DNA of 64,000 nt from Reyranella soli (GTDB taxonomy: Bacteria > Pseudomonadota > Alphaproteobacteria > Reyranellales > Reyranellaceae), in assembly GCF_007992495.1 (NCBI RefSeq), contig NZ_BKAJ01000037.1:1-64000 (forward strand). The letters are read 5' to 3'. Of this stretch, positions 35,247 through 44,221 are shown one piece after another. Each line of letters opens with the position of its first letter. Position 1 is the first letter of the stretch. Under the pieces are notes generated by a model that ran no database searches, had not been told where the DNA came from, and saw only the letters and a program-made list of their open reading frames with translations. The translations under genes and the position numbers were made by a program.

Positions 35247-36215
35247 GTGACTAAGCGCTCTGTTCCACGAAAGGCCGATCTTGATTGCCTCGTCGCTTCG
35301 ATGGAGGTCGAGGTCGCGGCCCTCACGGAGTGCTTCGTAAGCCCGGGCTGGCGGTTGTGCTTCCCCGCCGCCAAGCTCCCTGCGATTCACTACACATTGA
35401 GCGGGTGTGGCCGAATGAAAGCCGGCGGAGATTCTCCTTTTGCATTACGCCCACACACCCTTGTCATCATGCCGCCGGATCGAGCGTTTCACATCGAGAG
35501 CCGCGCTGCGGACGACGCAAACGCTCCCTTCAGGTCGAGGGAGGTGAGTATGCTGTCGCTCGACCTTAGCGATAAGGTCGAGACCTTCCGCGCAGGCCAT
35601 GGTGACCCTCAGGTCTCCGTCATCTGTGGGTATTTCCGCGCATCGTACGGGCTCTCAATTGATCTCTTCGCCACGTTTCGCGGCCCCATCATTGAGCAAT
35701 TCGAAGACTTCGATCATCTCTCCTACAATCTCAAAAGCGTCCTGGCGGAGCTGAGCGCCCGCCGGGTAGGAATGAGAGCCATGACCGCCGCGGTGTTGAA
35801 GCAGGTTTTGGTAACACTTCTCCGGCGCTCGCTGATGTCCGCCAAAACATGGACGGAGCGTTTCGCTATGCTCAGTGATCCTCAGATCGCACGTGCCTTT
35901 GCTGACATGGTGGAAATGCCTGGCGCGCCACATTCAGTACAGAGCCTGTCGCAAGCCGCCGGCCTAAGCCGCTCGGCGTTCATGGAGCGGTTCCAGCGTG
36001 CGTTCGGCCAACCTCCGATGCTCGCCTTGCGTGAACTGCGGATGCGCCACGCCGCCAAACTTTTGCAGGCACAAGCTCTCAACATTGATCAGGTAGCGCT
36101 GGCGGTGGGGTACAATAGCCGCAGCAGCTTCTCGCGCGCTTTTCGACAAGCACACGGACGCGAGCCAAGTGTGCATCGCGCAACCAAGCGCCCTTCCGGG
36201 GCCGAGCACACATAG
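35247..36215 (+). CDS. AraC-family regulator with N-terminal cupin-type sensor
   Basis: 322 residues from GTG 35247 (GGGAG upstream); an ATG at 35142 overlapping the msrA stop would add 35 residues. The N-terminal half (GWRLCFPAAKLPAIHYTLSG, then FALRPHTLVIMPPDRAFHI) is the cupin-like effector domain of this AraC subgroup. The C-terminal ~100 residues carry both helix-turn-helices (LSQAAGLSRSAFMERFQRAF; IDQVALAVGYNSRSSFSRAF). Its effector and targets are unknown; it is coupled to the MsrA-like gene. Its HTH matches the relics at 5 kb. Confidence 0.9.
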   Translation: MTKRSVPRKADLDCLVASMEVEVAALTECFVSPGWRLCFPAAKLPAIHYTLSGCGRMKAGGDSPFALRPHTLVIMPPDRAFHIESRAADDANAPFRSREVSMLSLDLSDKVETFRAGHGDPQVSVICGYFRASYGLSIDLFATFRGPIIEQFEDFDHLSYNLKSVLAELSARRVGMRAMTAAVLKQVLVTLLRRSLMSAKTWTERFAMLSDPQIARAFADMVEMPGAPHSVQSLSQAAGLSRSAFMERFQRAFGQPPMLALRELRMRHAAKLLQAQALNIDQVALAVGYNSRSSFSRAFRQAHGREPSVHRATKRPSGAEHT

Positions 36216-36860
36216 GATCGAGTCGCCGTTGGGAACTGAGATGGCGCAATACCCAGGGGTGTTGTCGCGTTGCCCTTGGAAGGGGAGTTTCCCCGCTTCG
36301 AGCCTGTACTAATCAAATCCAAGCTGACATCTTGCAAGGAAGTTGGCGGCGAACATTTGGTCTGATCGAGACGGACCACCACACCGCTCCGTGCTGCAGG
36401 AGCCGGCAACGAACACGACGGACCGGCGCCGCTCTCTTCGTAGTCAATTGGGCCCCAGGCGATCATCGATCATGTCTGTCAGCCCCCTTGTGCTAACTAA
36501 GGCCGTGATTTCGGTTCCGTCAGGGCGATGGTCGGGCCAGTGCGGGACACGCGCTCGCGTCCGACCTGAGCCCGATCCTTATGGTCGGGTTTCGAGCACC
36601 ATGTTGAAGGGCCACTCGGCGGCGCGCGGTACGGGTGGTCGAATGCGTGATGCTGCTTTTGCTGGTCGGCGGTGGGCCGACCTGCTCGCATTGGCGTTCT
36701 CGTTCCCGCTAGCTCCGTCTGCGGTGACCCGTGCAACCACTCACCGTTCTGCCCGTAAGGGTTCAGTTGGCGCCTAGAACACCCGGTCGCCATCGAGACA
36801 GCTCGGCCGCCGGCGCAAATCGCCTCGGCACTCGCGACGCTCAATCTAGCTGAAACAGCC
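36216..36860. other. Gene-free interval
   Basis: No recognisable gene on either strand; leads into an internal fragment of a transporter, consistent with deletion debris. Confidence 0.4.
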
Positions 36861-37130
36861 GTGGAGACGCGCCGCGACAGCACGGTGGCGCGCTTCGTCC
36901 TCGCCCATATGCTCTATCAGGATGGACTCGTAGTGCTGTTCTCCCTGGGCGGTGTTTATGGCGCCGAGCTCTTTGGCTGGGGCTCCGCGGAACTCGGTGT
37001 GTTCGGAGTCCTGGCGCTGGTGGCGGGCATGATCGACGCGCTCGTCGGCGGTAGGCTCGGCGATCGCTTCGGCGCCAAACCCGTCATTCCGGGCGCCCTG
37101 ATAGTGCTCGTTGTCTTCTGCCTCGGCGTC
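36861..37130 (+). pseudogene. UMF1/Atg22-like MFS transporter, internal fragment
   Basis: About 90 codons read FVLAHMLYQDGLVVLFSLGG, VYGAELFGWGSAELGVFGVL, ALVAGMIDALVGGRLGDRFG and AKPVIPGALIVLVVFCLGV: a membrane segment of the UMF1-type MFS family. Homology starts and ends abruptly; after LGV the frame shifts and a second frame briefly continues (SYLFPIAATAPLPGDGLH). Not functional. Confidence 0.6.
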
Positions 37131-37397
37131 CGTCGTTCAGACGCGATCATATCTGTTCCCGATTGCCGCCACCGCGCCGCTGCCGGGAGACGGACTTCAC
37201 CCCCTCGACCTTGGCAAAATTCGGCATGCGTGCCGACGTCGTTGCCTTCGCGTCCTAGAGATCGCGTTGGGCACTTGGCACATCGTCGCCTTTTCGGCTT
37301 GTGATCGGGAAGGCGCAGCTCTCGGAGGGCTATGGCGCAGCTCTGGGTAGAGACGGGTCGTTTTGTGACTACGATTATCCCGTTACAGTCAAACATC

Positions 37398-37541
37398 ATG
37401 GCTCGGAATCAATTCACACTCGCCGAAGTTGCAGAGCTGTGGTCGATTCGTACCCTGCGCGGCTTGCTCACTCTCGCCTGCCGGCGTGCGCTCGACCAGC
37501 CTTGCCATGTCGACGTCTATCTCAAGGTGGCCAACCGATGA
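37398..37541 (+). CDS. Small protein upstream of the integrase
   Basis: 47 residues (MARNQFTLAEVAELWSIRTL ... DVYLKVANR). The N-terminus FTLAEVAELWSI resembles the start of a DNA-binding helix-turn-helix. Its stop overlaps the next start (ATGA). Probably part of the integrase gene set; function unknown. Confidence 0.5.
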   Translation: MARNQFTLAEVAELWSIRTLRGLLTLACRRALDQPCHVDVYLKVANR

Positions 37542-37891
37542 GCGATCGCCGCCTCACTCTTCAGCAGGCCGCCGACCGCCAGCAATGGTCAGTCAAGACG
37601 CTGAAACGCTTGCTTGCACTCCATCGAATCGACACGATCGGAACCGGCCGTCGGGCACGGCTCACTGAGGAAGACCTCCAGCGGCTGGAGGTGAAGGAAC
37701 GGGAGAGATGTCGTACAAGCTCATCCCGCCCGGAAAGCGGCGGAACCGGCATTACTGGCTTCGCGGGACGATCGCCGGAGAGCGCGTTGAGGTCTCGACG
37801 GGCTGCGAGACTCGCCAAGCAGCTCAGGCATGGGCGGCCGATTACGTTGCCCGGCTCGAAGGTCAGCGCGTTCCCGGTATCGGAGAGGTAG
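37538..37891 (+). CDS. Excisionase-like helix-turn-helix protein
   Basis: 117 residues. Residues ~5-52 (LTLQQAADRQQWSVKTLKRL, LALHRIDTIGTGRRARLTEE, DLQRLE) are the MerR/excisionase-type winged helix used by recombination directionality factors. The C-terminal half overlaps the integrase gene in another frame by 184 bases and looks non-conserved, so the functional product may effectively end near residue 58. Tightly coupled to the integrase. Confidence 0.65.
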   Translation: MSDRRLTLQQAADRQQWSVKTLKRLLALHRIDTIGTGRRARLTEEDLQRLEVKERERCRTSSSRPESGGTGITGFAGRSPESALRSRRAARLAKQLRHGRPITLPGSKVSAFPVSER

Positions 37892-38799
37892 TCGCTTTTG
37901 AGCGCGCAGCAGAGCTTTACAAGGCAGCGCACCCACATCTGTCGAAGAGCGACATCAGGCTTGTCGGCGCTGTGGCGAAATACTTCCGCAACAAGGGGAA
38001 GGCCTGCCACGAGGTCGTTCACGCCGATCTGGTGGCCGCAGCGGATGAACTGAAGCCGGGGCGAGCGGCATCGACGAAGAACCGCAAGGTCATCGGGCCC
38101 GCCGCGGCCGTGCTGCACTACGCTGCCAACAATCAATGGTGCACGTACCAACGCATCGAAAAGTTCTGGGTCAGCCGCAAATCCAATCGCGAGCCAGCGC
38201 GTGATGAAGATCTGGCGGTGCTGATCGCCAACGTCGAGGCCCCGCCGCGCCGCAAGAAGTTCGGCCGTAAGGCGGACTATAACGTCGCTTTCAAGCGGCT
38301 CCTGCTGCTCATGCTCTACGAGCTCGGGTTGCGCATCGGCCATCTCCTGACGGTGCGCTGGGACGACGTCGACCTACGGGCCGCCCGGCTCAAGGTCCGC
38401 ATCCCCAAGAGCGACGAAATCGCCAGTCTCGAGCTCTCCCCGGTCATCGTGAGCGAACTGGCGAACCTGACGTCGGCGACCGGCGTGAACCGACCGGCCC
38501 TTGGCCGCGGGGTCGACCGTCGCGGCAGGCTCTTCCCGTGGACTACCAATCGGGGCGTTCACGCCTGGCTGAAGCCGCTGACGGATCGGCTTGGCATCAA
38601 ATACACGCCGCATATGAGCCGGCACAAGCTGGCCACCGATGCCCAAGTCCTGCCCGACAAAAAGGCCGCCGAGCTCGGAGTCTGGAAGGACCCCCGCAGC
38701 CTGCACCGCTATCAGCATGTTCGACCTGAGGCGATCCCCGGCCGCTCGGCCGCGACATTGCTCGCCCTCCCCGCACCAGACAAGCGCAAGGCAAGCTGA
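37708..38799 (+). CDS. Tyrosine recombinase / phage-type integrase
   Basis: 363 residues. An N-terminal arm-binding region (RNRHYWLRGTIAGERVEVST), a SAM-like core-binding part (~60-170) and the catalytic domain: Arg I in YELGLRIGHLL (~208), HxxR in HMSRHKLATD (~302), His/Trp region LGVWKD and nucleophile Tyr in HRYQHV (~335). Looks full length. No tRNA gene or clear attachment-site duplication was found beside it, so the integration site is undefined. Confidence 0.9.
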   Translation: MSYKLIPPGKRRNRHYWLRGTIAGERVEVSTGCETRQAAQAWAADYVARLEGQRVPGIGEVVAFERAAELYKAAHPHLSKSDIRLVGAVAKYFRNKGKACHEVVHADLVAAADELKPGRAASTKNRKVIGPAAAVLHYAANNQWCTYQRIEKFWVSRKSNREPARDEDLAVLIANVEAPPRRKKFGRKADYNVAFKRLLLLMLYELGLRIGHLLTVRWDDVDLRAARLKVRIPKSDEIASLELSPVIVSELANLTSATGVNRPALGRGVDRRGRLFPWTTNRGVHAWLKPLTDRLGIKYTPHMSRHKLATDAQVLPDKKAAELGVWKDPRSLHRYQHVRPEAIPGRSAATLLALPAPDKRKAS

Positions 38800-39037
38800 A
38801 AACGGGGGGATTGGTTGGAGGACATCACTGCCAATCTATGAGCCGGCCGGCTACGTCGTCGACGAACCGATCGATCATTTGATCGAGCGACTCGCCGCGG
38901 TAGTTGCGGCCGCATAGTGCCCCGCGTGGGCCGGAGCCTGATGCCAAACGCCGAAGTGCCCCGCTGGCTGAACGCAGATAACATGCAACTCCCACGGCAA
39001 TCCGTCATTTCGATACTTGCTGATCGAGGGTAATCGC
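38800..39037. other. Gene-free spacer
   Basis: Only short frames; nothing recognisable after the integrase. Confidence 0.35.
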
Positions 39038-39214
39038 GTGGCAAGCCATCGAGAGTGGGCGTTGTTGGACGTGCGTAGAAAGCGGGAGCAGGCCGCTGAA
39101 GCCCGCCGGCTGGCCCAGCTGATCACGCTCAAAACAGATCGCGACGCATTGCTCGCGCAGGCGGCGGATCTTGAAGCCCGAGCAGACCAGATAGAGCGCC
39201 AGCTTAAGACCTAG
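39038..39214 (+). CDS. Small coiled-coil hypothetical protein
   Basis: 58 residues from GTG 39038 (GAGGG upstream). It is one continuous heptad-like helix: REQAAEARRLAQLITLKTDR, DALLAQAADLEARADQIERQ, LKT. This resembles a widespread type of short alphaproteobacterial hypothetical protein. A frameshifted homologue occurs at 63330-63454. Confidence 0.6.
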   Translation: MASHREWALLDVRRKREQAAEARRLAQLITLKTDRDALLAQAADLEARADQIERQLKT

Positions 39215-39408
39215 TGCTCGCCGCGGGCGTGTCTGCACCATCCAGCCCCTGCCCAGCGGTCCTCGGCCGCCGACCAGCAAGAATTTAGGGGGACACCAAG
39301 TCGCGTAGAGAGATCTCTCACTCCCCGGCCGCCCGTGTACCGTCCCACCGCTCCTCGAAGGTCGCTGCGGCCGTCGCCCGCTGCAGCGCCACGCCGGACA
39401 GGTCGGCC

Positions 39409-40797
39409 GTGTGCTTCGAGGATTTCGCACCCTATGCCCCCTCGCGCGGCGCACCCACCGCCTTCATGGCGGCGCCGGTGATCGACCAGGGCATCGTTGT
39501 CGCCGTGCTGGTCGCGCAGCTGTCGGTCGAGGAAATTGACAATGTCGTGACCGGCGACCGGCACTGGCGCCAGGATGGCTTCGGCGCCACGGGCGAGGCC
39601 TATGTCGTGGGCGCCGATCGCTTAGTGCGCTCCGGCCCGCGGGCGTTCTACGAGAATCCCGACCAGTATTTTGCCGAGCTGAAGGGCGGCGGCGAGCTCG
39701 CCGAGAACATCGACGCCATCCGCCGCTACGGCACGCCGGTGCTGCATCAGCGCGTCCTCACCGAGGCCGCCCGGGCGGCCCTGGCTGGTGTCGAGGGCAC
39801 AGGCGAGATTTCGGGTTATCGCGGCATCCCAACGCTCGCCTCGTGGGGACCGCTGGCAATCCAGGACACCAAATGGGCGTTGATCGCCAAGATCGACACG
39901 TCCGAGGCGTTCGCGCCCGTTTACAAGCTGCGACAGAATCTGATGATCGTGGGCGGCCTGGCTCTACTGACCGTGATCGTTACCGGCGCCTGGCTGTCAC
40001 GCTCGTTGCTCGGGCCGTTGCGCGAGCTCACCGCCGGCGTGACGAGCTTTGCGGCCGGCGACTACAGCTCCAAGGTGGCGGTGCGCACGCGCGACGAGAT
40101 CGGCCGGTTGTGCTCGGCCTTCAACGGCATGGTCGACGAGCTGCGCGGCAAGAACGTCGTCATCGAGAACAAGAACCGGGAGAACGAGGAGCTTCTGCTG
40201 AATGTCCTGCCGGCGCCGATCGCCAACCGCCTGCGCGGCGGCGAGCAGGGCATCGCCGACGGCTTCGCCGAGGTCACGGTGGTCTTCGCCGATCTAGTGG
40301 GCTTCACCGAGATGTCGTCGGAGATGCCGCCGGCTAAGGTGGTCACCCTGCTAAACGGCCTGTTCAGCCGCTTTGACGAGGCCGCCCACGAGCTGGGCAT
40401 CGAGAAGATCAAGACGGTGGGCGACGCCTACATGGCGGTGTGTGGCATGCCGGTGCACGTACCCGACCACGCCGAGCGTATGGTGCGCATGGCCATCCGC
40501 ATGGTCCATATCACGCGCGAGCACGCGCTGGAGCATCACGCCGCCATGAAGCTGCGGGTCGGCATCAACAGCGGGCCGGTGGTGGCAGGCGTTATCGGCA
40601 AGAGCAAGTACATCTACGACCTGTGGGGCGACACCGTGAATCTGGCGAGCCGCATGGAGTCCGGAGGCCTGCCCGACATGATCCAGGTGACACGGTCGGT
40701 CTACGACAAGCTCAAGGACAAGTTCGTCTTCGAGCCGCGCGGCGAGATCGAGGTCAAGGGTAAAGGCAGTGTCGAAGCTTGGCTTCTGAAGCTATAG
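39409..40797 (+). CDS. Adenylate/guanylate cyclase with Cache and HAMP domains, 5'-truncated
   Basis: 462 codons from GTG 39409; the frame is open back to 39289 but no better start exists. Residues ~1-165 are the second half of an extracytoplasmic Cache sensor (CFEDFAPYAPS; GATGEAYVVGADRLVRSGPR). A membrane helix (NLMIVGGLALLTVIVTGAWL, ~172-191), a HAMP domain, and a class III cyclase follow with metal site FADLVGFTEMS, KTVGDAYMAV and WGDTVNLASRME. The first transmembrane helix and half of the sensor are missing, so it is probably a deleted gene whose catalytic part is intact. Confidence 0.85.
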   Translation: MCFEDFAPYAPSRGAPTAFMAAPVIDQGIVVAVLVAQLSVEEIDNVVTGDRHWRQDGFGATGEAYVVGADRLVRSGPRAFYENPDQYFAELKGGGELAENIDAIRRYGTPVLHQRVLTEAARAALAGVEGTGEISGYRGIPTLASWGPLAIQDTKWALIAKIDTSEAFAPVYKLRQNLMIVGGLALLTVIVTGAWLSRSLLGPLRELTAGVTSFAAGDYSSKVAVRTRDEIGRLCSAFNGMVDELRGKNVVIENKNRENEELLLNVLPAPIANRLRGGEQGIADGFAEVTVVFADLVGFTEMSSEMPPAKVVTLLNGLFSRFDEAAHELGIEKIKTVGDAYMAVCGMPVHVPDHAERMVRMAIRMVHITREHALEHHAAMKLRVGINSGPVVAGVIGKSKYIYDLWGDTVNLASRMESGGLPDMIQVTRSVYDKLKDKFVFEPRGEIEVKGKGSVEAWLLKL

Positions 40798-41396
40798 GGG
40801 ATTGGCCGACCGTAACGGGTGAAGCTTTCCGCCGATATTGCAATAGGAGGCATGAACGTCCGGTTTGGGCAATCTCTGACGACTGCTGACCGTGTCGGAT
40901 GCCTGGAGTCGGCCCAAAAGCAGAGGTGCAAGGTTATGGGGGTTTTAAGCTTGCGCGGCCGGTTCGACGGCAGATCAACATTACCCACTAGCAACAGCAC
41001 AGGCGACAGTGCCGTGGTCTCGACCAGCCCACTATCAGTTACTAGACCCTCTCCGACTCTGTGGACCGAGACCGCCTCAATCAATGAGCGCAGGACTTAG
41101 AGGAGCAAGCGCGCAGACTTGACGCGGAAGCCACGCAGGGGAAAGACGACTAGCCCCGTTACGCGCCGGCTTCACAGACGGCAGGCACCTTCAGCAGGCA
41201 AGCCTATCGGCGAGCTGAGGGGAGCGCGTTTGTGACCGAGCGGCGTTGCACGCAACCCATTTGCTATGCCCGAGCGCTCTGCGGTGGACCATAGTGTGGC
41301 TGCATCGATCTCATAGCGACTCAATATTTCCGAGTTCGTCATGATCCTCTCAATGTGTACTCACCCGAAAGGGACACACTTGAGGAGACCAACATC
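40798..41396. other. Gene-free interval upstream of bufA1
   Basis: About 600 bases with no supported gene. The right end should contain the promoter of the DUF2282 gene; TGTACTCACCCGAAAGGGAC lies 40 bases before its start but I cannot assign it to a known sigma factor. Confidence 0.4.
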
Positions 41397-41648
41397 ATGA
41401 AATCCACACTGACCATCGCTGCCGCGCTCAGCGCCGCCCTGCTCCTGGCCTCGCAAGCCCAGGCCCAAGGGCCGACGACCGAGAAGTGCTACGGCGTCGC
41501 CAAGGCCGGCAAGAACGACTGCCAGACCGCGACCTCGTCGTGCGCCGGCACCTCGAAGAAGGACCACGAAGCCAGCGCCTGGCTCGCCGTTCCCAAGGGC
41601 ACCTGCGAGAAGATTGCGGGCGGCTCGCTCACGGCCGCCAAGGGCTAG
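41397..41648 (+). CDS. bufA1: DUF2282 secreted peptide (bufferin BufA1-like precursor)
   Basis: 83 residues; ATG with GAGGAG upstream. Signal peptide ([22 protein letters not shown]), then the DUF2282 pattern EKCYGVAKAGKNDCQTA, CAGTSKKDHEASAW and VPKGTCEKIAGGSL with four conserved cysteines. Such peptides are substrates of DUF692 (MNIO) enzymes that modify cysteines to make copper-binding products. In complete operons bufB and bufC follow directly; here DoxX and NDH-2 genes follow and bufB/bufC homologues lie 18 kb away. Confidence 0.88.
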   Translation: MKSTLTIAAALSAALLLASQAQAQGPTTEKCYGVAKAGKNDCQTATSSCAGTSKKDHEASAWLAVPKGTCEKIAGGSLTAAKG

Positions 41649-41781
41649 CTCACCACCCCATCGGCCGCCGCGCCTGGACCCGTTCGGAACAGGCACCGGC
41701 GCACCAATCCCGCCCCACCTCCGGGCTGGCTCCGATACGAGTGGCCAGGCCGGCGGCCGAACCATCTTCCGAGAGGCCATC

Positions 41782-42255
41782 ATGACCAGCACCACATTCG
41801 ATCCCCTGCGGCACGACAGCAGCCTGATTGCCCGGCTCGACATGCTGCGCACCACCGCCGGCCGCTTTCCGCTGTCGCTGATCGAGCTCGGTATGCGGCT
41901 GGCCGTCGGCGCCACCTTCTTCCGCTCCGGCATGAACAAGCTCGAGAGCTTCGACACGGCGATCATTCTGTTCCGCGACGAATACCGCTTGCCGCTGCTG
42001 CCGCCGGAGCTTGCCGCCTACATGGGCACCACGGTGGAGCTCGGCGCGCCGGTGCTGCTGGGGCTGGGCCTTTTCGCCCGCCTGGGCGCGGCGGCGCTGC
42101 TCACCATGACGCTGGTGATCCAGTTCCTCGTCTATCCGGAAAACTGGCCGGAGCATCTGATGTGGGCGTCGATCCTGGCCTATGTCCTGAGCCGCGGTGC
42201 CGGCAAGCTGTCGATTGACCGCCTGATCGCCTTCAACATGTTCGGTCGCAAGTAG
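41782..42255 (+). CDS. DoxX family membrane protein
   Basis: 157 residues; GAGAGG upstream of the ATG. Four transmembrane helices with the DoxX pattern: LIELGMRLAVGATFFRSGMN, KLESFDTAIILFRDEYRLPL, LPPELAAYMGTTVELGAPVL, and YPENWPEHLMWASILAYVLS. DoxX proteins commonly accompany bufA/bufB/bufC genes. Precise role unknown; probably redox-linked at the membrane. Confidence 0.9.
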   Translation: MTSTTFDPLRHDSSLIARLDMLRTTAGRFPLSLIELGMRLAVGATFFRSGMNKLESFDTAIILFRDEYRLPLLPPELAAYMGTTVELGAPVLLGLGLFARLGAAALLTMTLVIQFLVYPENWPEHLMWASILAYVLSRGAGKLSIDRLIAFNMFGRK

Positions 42256-42269
42256 TTTTGGAGGTCGCC

Positions 42270-43520
42270 ATGGCCCGGCCGCACATCGTCATCGTCGGCG
42301 CGGGCTTTGGTGGTCTTGCCGCCGCTCACGGCCTAGCCGGCGCCGCCGTCGACGTCACCGTCATCGACCGGCGCAACTATCACCTCTTCCAGCCGCTGCT
42401 CTACCAGGTGGCGACGGCCGGGTTGTCGCCGGCACAGATCGCGTCGCCCATCCGCGCCATCCTGCGACGTGCCGCCAACGTGCGGGTCGTAATCGGCAAG
42501 GTCAGCGGCATCGACAAGGAGCGTTGCCTGGTCACAGTCGATCAGGGCACGATCGCCTACGACCATCTGGTTCTGGCGACGGGCGCCCGGCACTCCTATT
42601 TCGGTCGCGAAGACTGGGAGAATGCTGCCCCGGGCCTGAAGAAGATCGACGATGCCATCGGCATCCGTCGCCGCCTGCTGACGGCGTTCGAGGAGGCCGA
42701 GGCGGCAAGCTCTCCGGAAGTGCGCCGCCGCCTGCTCACTTTCGTCGTGATCGGTGGCGGGCCGACCGGCGTGGAGATGGCCGGCGCCATTGCCGAGCTG
42801 GGGCGCGTGGCGCTGCGCCGGGACTTCCGCAACATCGACCCGGCCGATGCGCGCGTCGTGCTCGTCGAGGCAGGCCAGCGCCTGCTTCCGACATTTCCCG
42901 CGATGCTGGGGCACGCTGCGCGCGAAGCCCTCCAAGAGCTCGGCGTCGAGGTCAGGCTCGGCACCGCTGTCACGCAGTGCGACAGCGAAGGCGTGGCGAT
43001 CGGCGAGGAGCGGCTCAGCGCCGCCACGATCGTATGGGGCGCGGGCGTGATGGCCTCCGCGGCGGCGGCCTGGCTGGGCGTGGACAAGGATCGCGCCGGC
43101 CGCGTCGTGGTCGGGCCCGATCTCACGGTGCCGGACCATCCCAAGATTTCCTGCATCGGCGACACGGCCTCGGTCATGGACGCGGCCGGCAAGCCGCTGC
43201 CCGGCCTTGCACCCGTCGCCAAGCAACAGGGAGCCTACGTTGCGCGTCGCCTGCGGGCTGCGCTCTCGGGCAAGGCTCCTCCTCGGCCGTTCCGTTACAG
43301 CAGCTGGGGAACCATGGCGACCATCGGTCGCCGCGCCGCCGTCGCCGATCTGGGATGGGTGAAGCTCGACGGCACCTTGGCATGGCTGTTGTGGAGCGCG
43401 GTCCATGTCTCGTTCCTGATCGGCTTCCGGAACCGGCTGGTCGTCATGCTCGACTGGCTGTGGTCCTACTTCACCTTCCAGTCCGGCGCGCGCCTCATCA
43501 CTGGACCGGGGTCGCACTGA
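42270..43520 (+). CDS. Type II NADH:quinone oxidoreductase-like flavoprotein
   Basis: 416 residues from ATG 42270 with GGAGG 6 bases upstream. FAD-binding GAGFGGLAAAHGLA at the N-terminus, NDH-2 marker RRNYHLFQPLLYQVATAGLS, NAD-binding VIGGGPTGVEMAGAIAE, and FAD/quinone region CIGDTASVMD ... VAKQQGAYVA. A C-terminal hydrophobic tail (LAWLLWSAVHVSFLIGFRNR) anchors it to the membrane. Non-proton-pumping NADH oxidation feeding quinone. Probably cotranscribed with the DoxX gene (14-base gap). Confidence 0.93.
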   Translation: MARPHIVIVGAGFGGLAAAHGLAGAAVDVTVIDRRNYHLFQPLLYQVATAGLSPAQIASPIRAILRRAANVRVVIGKVSGIDKERCLVTVDQGTIAYDHLVLATGARHSYFGREDWENAAPGLKKIDDAIGIRRRLLTAFEEAEAASSPEVRRRLLTFVVIGGGPTGVEMAGAIAELGRVALRRDFRNIDPADARVVLVEAGQRLLPTFPAMLGHAAREALQELGVEVRLGTAVTQCDSEGVAIGEERLSAATIVWGAGVMASAAAAWLGVDKDRAGRVVVGPDLTVPDHPKISCIGDTASVMDAAGKPLPGLAPVAKQQGAYVARRLRAALSGKAPPRPFRYSSWGTMATIGRRAAVADLGWVKLDGTLAWLLWSAVHVSFLIGFRNRLVVMLDWLWSYFTFQSGARLITGPGSH

Positions 43521-43549
43521 TCTCTCCCTCCCCCCGCTGGAGGCAAAGA

Positions 43550-43917
43550 TCATCGGGTCGCCCAACCAGGCGCGTTCACCGCTGGGCTGACAGCGGCGCC
43601 GACCAAGTGGTTGCGGCTAATCCGTTCGTGCAGGAACAGGGCGGTGCCGTCACCGTCGAGGGTGTTATGACCGCGCCGTGCGCGAGGGGTACGAAACCGT
43701 AGCCGCCGGTCTGCAGCAGCGCGAACGGGGCACCGCCTAACAGGCTTGAGATCAGAGCCCGCCGCCAGCCGAGGCCGGCGAAGTAGCGCACGCCATAGCG
43801 CAGCAGCAGAGGCAGCGTGATCAGTCTCTGACGCCGAAGACGGCGCCACCTCCCCAGCCAGGCAGTAATGATTCTGACGTCAGCCGCGCCGCGCAGTTTC
43901 CGCCATCGTGCCGGCAA
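43550..43917 (-). pseudogene. EamA/DMT transporter, N-terminal half, frameshifted
   Basis: The minus strand reads LPLLLRYGVRYFAGLGWRRA, LISSLLGGAPFALLQTGGYG, FVPLAHGAVITPSTVT, typical of the first EamA repeat. After TVT the homology moves to another frame (GTALFLHERISRNHLVGAAV) and then ends. Homology therefore requires at least one frameshift. Confidence 0.6.
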
Positions 43918-44057
43918 TCGGCGCTGCTCGGCATACTGATCGTCGGCGAGATCCCGAGCGCACTGCCGGTTGGGGGGTGGGCCTCGTCACGCTCGGGGTG
44001 CTCAAGACGATCGGCACGTTCCGCTGGTTTCAGCGGACGTTGCCCTCGGGGCATTGA
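43870..44057 (+). pseudogene. EamA/DMT transporter, C-terminal piece, opposite strand
   Basis: The plus strand reads SALLGILIVGEIPSALPVGG, then in a shifted frame VGLVTLGVLKTIGTF: the end of the second EamA repeat (LLGxLxLGExPSxxxxxGxxLVxxGV). The shift falls in a run of G residues at ~43970. Together with the preceding minus-strand half it could represent one gene split by an inversion. Confidence 0.5.
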
Positions 44058-44221
44058 TTCGACGAGCAAATTTTCGAGCCGACGCACTGATATCGTCTTG
44101 GACCCAGCCTGCAGCATGGGCTCATGTGTCTCGCCCCAGGAGTGAAGACGTCGCAGTCCCTCCACCGTACACGCGTGAGCTCGTCGGTCTTTCGCGTAAG
44201 GCGACAAAAGGGTGTGGATGC

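Noticed and set aside
42333..43565. 410-codon minus-strand frame
   Set aside because: Antisense to the NDH-2 flavoprotein gene; no recognisable family.
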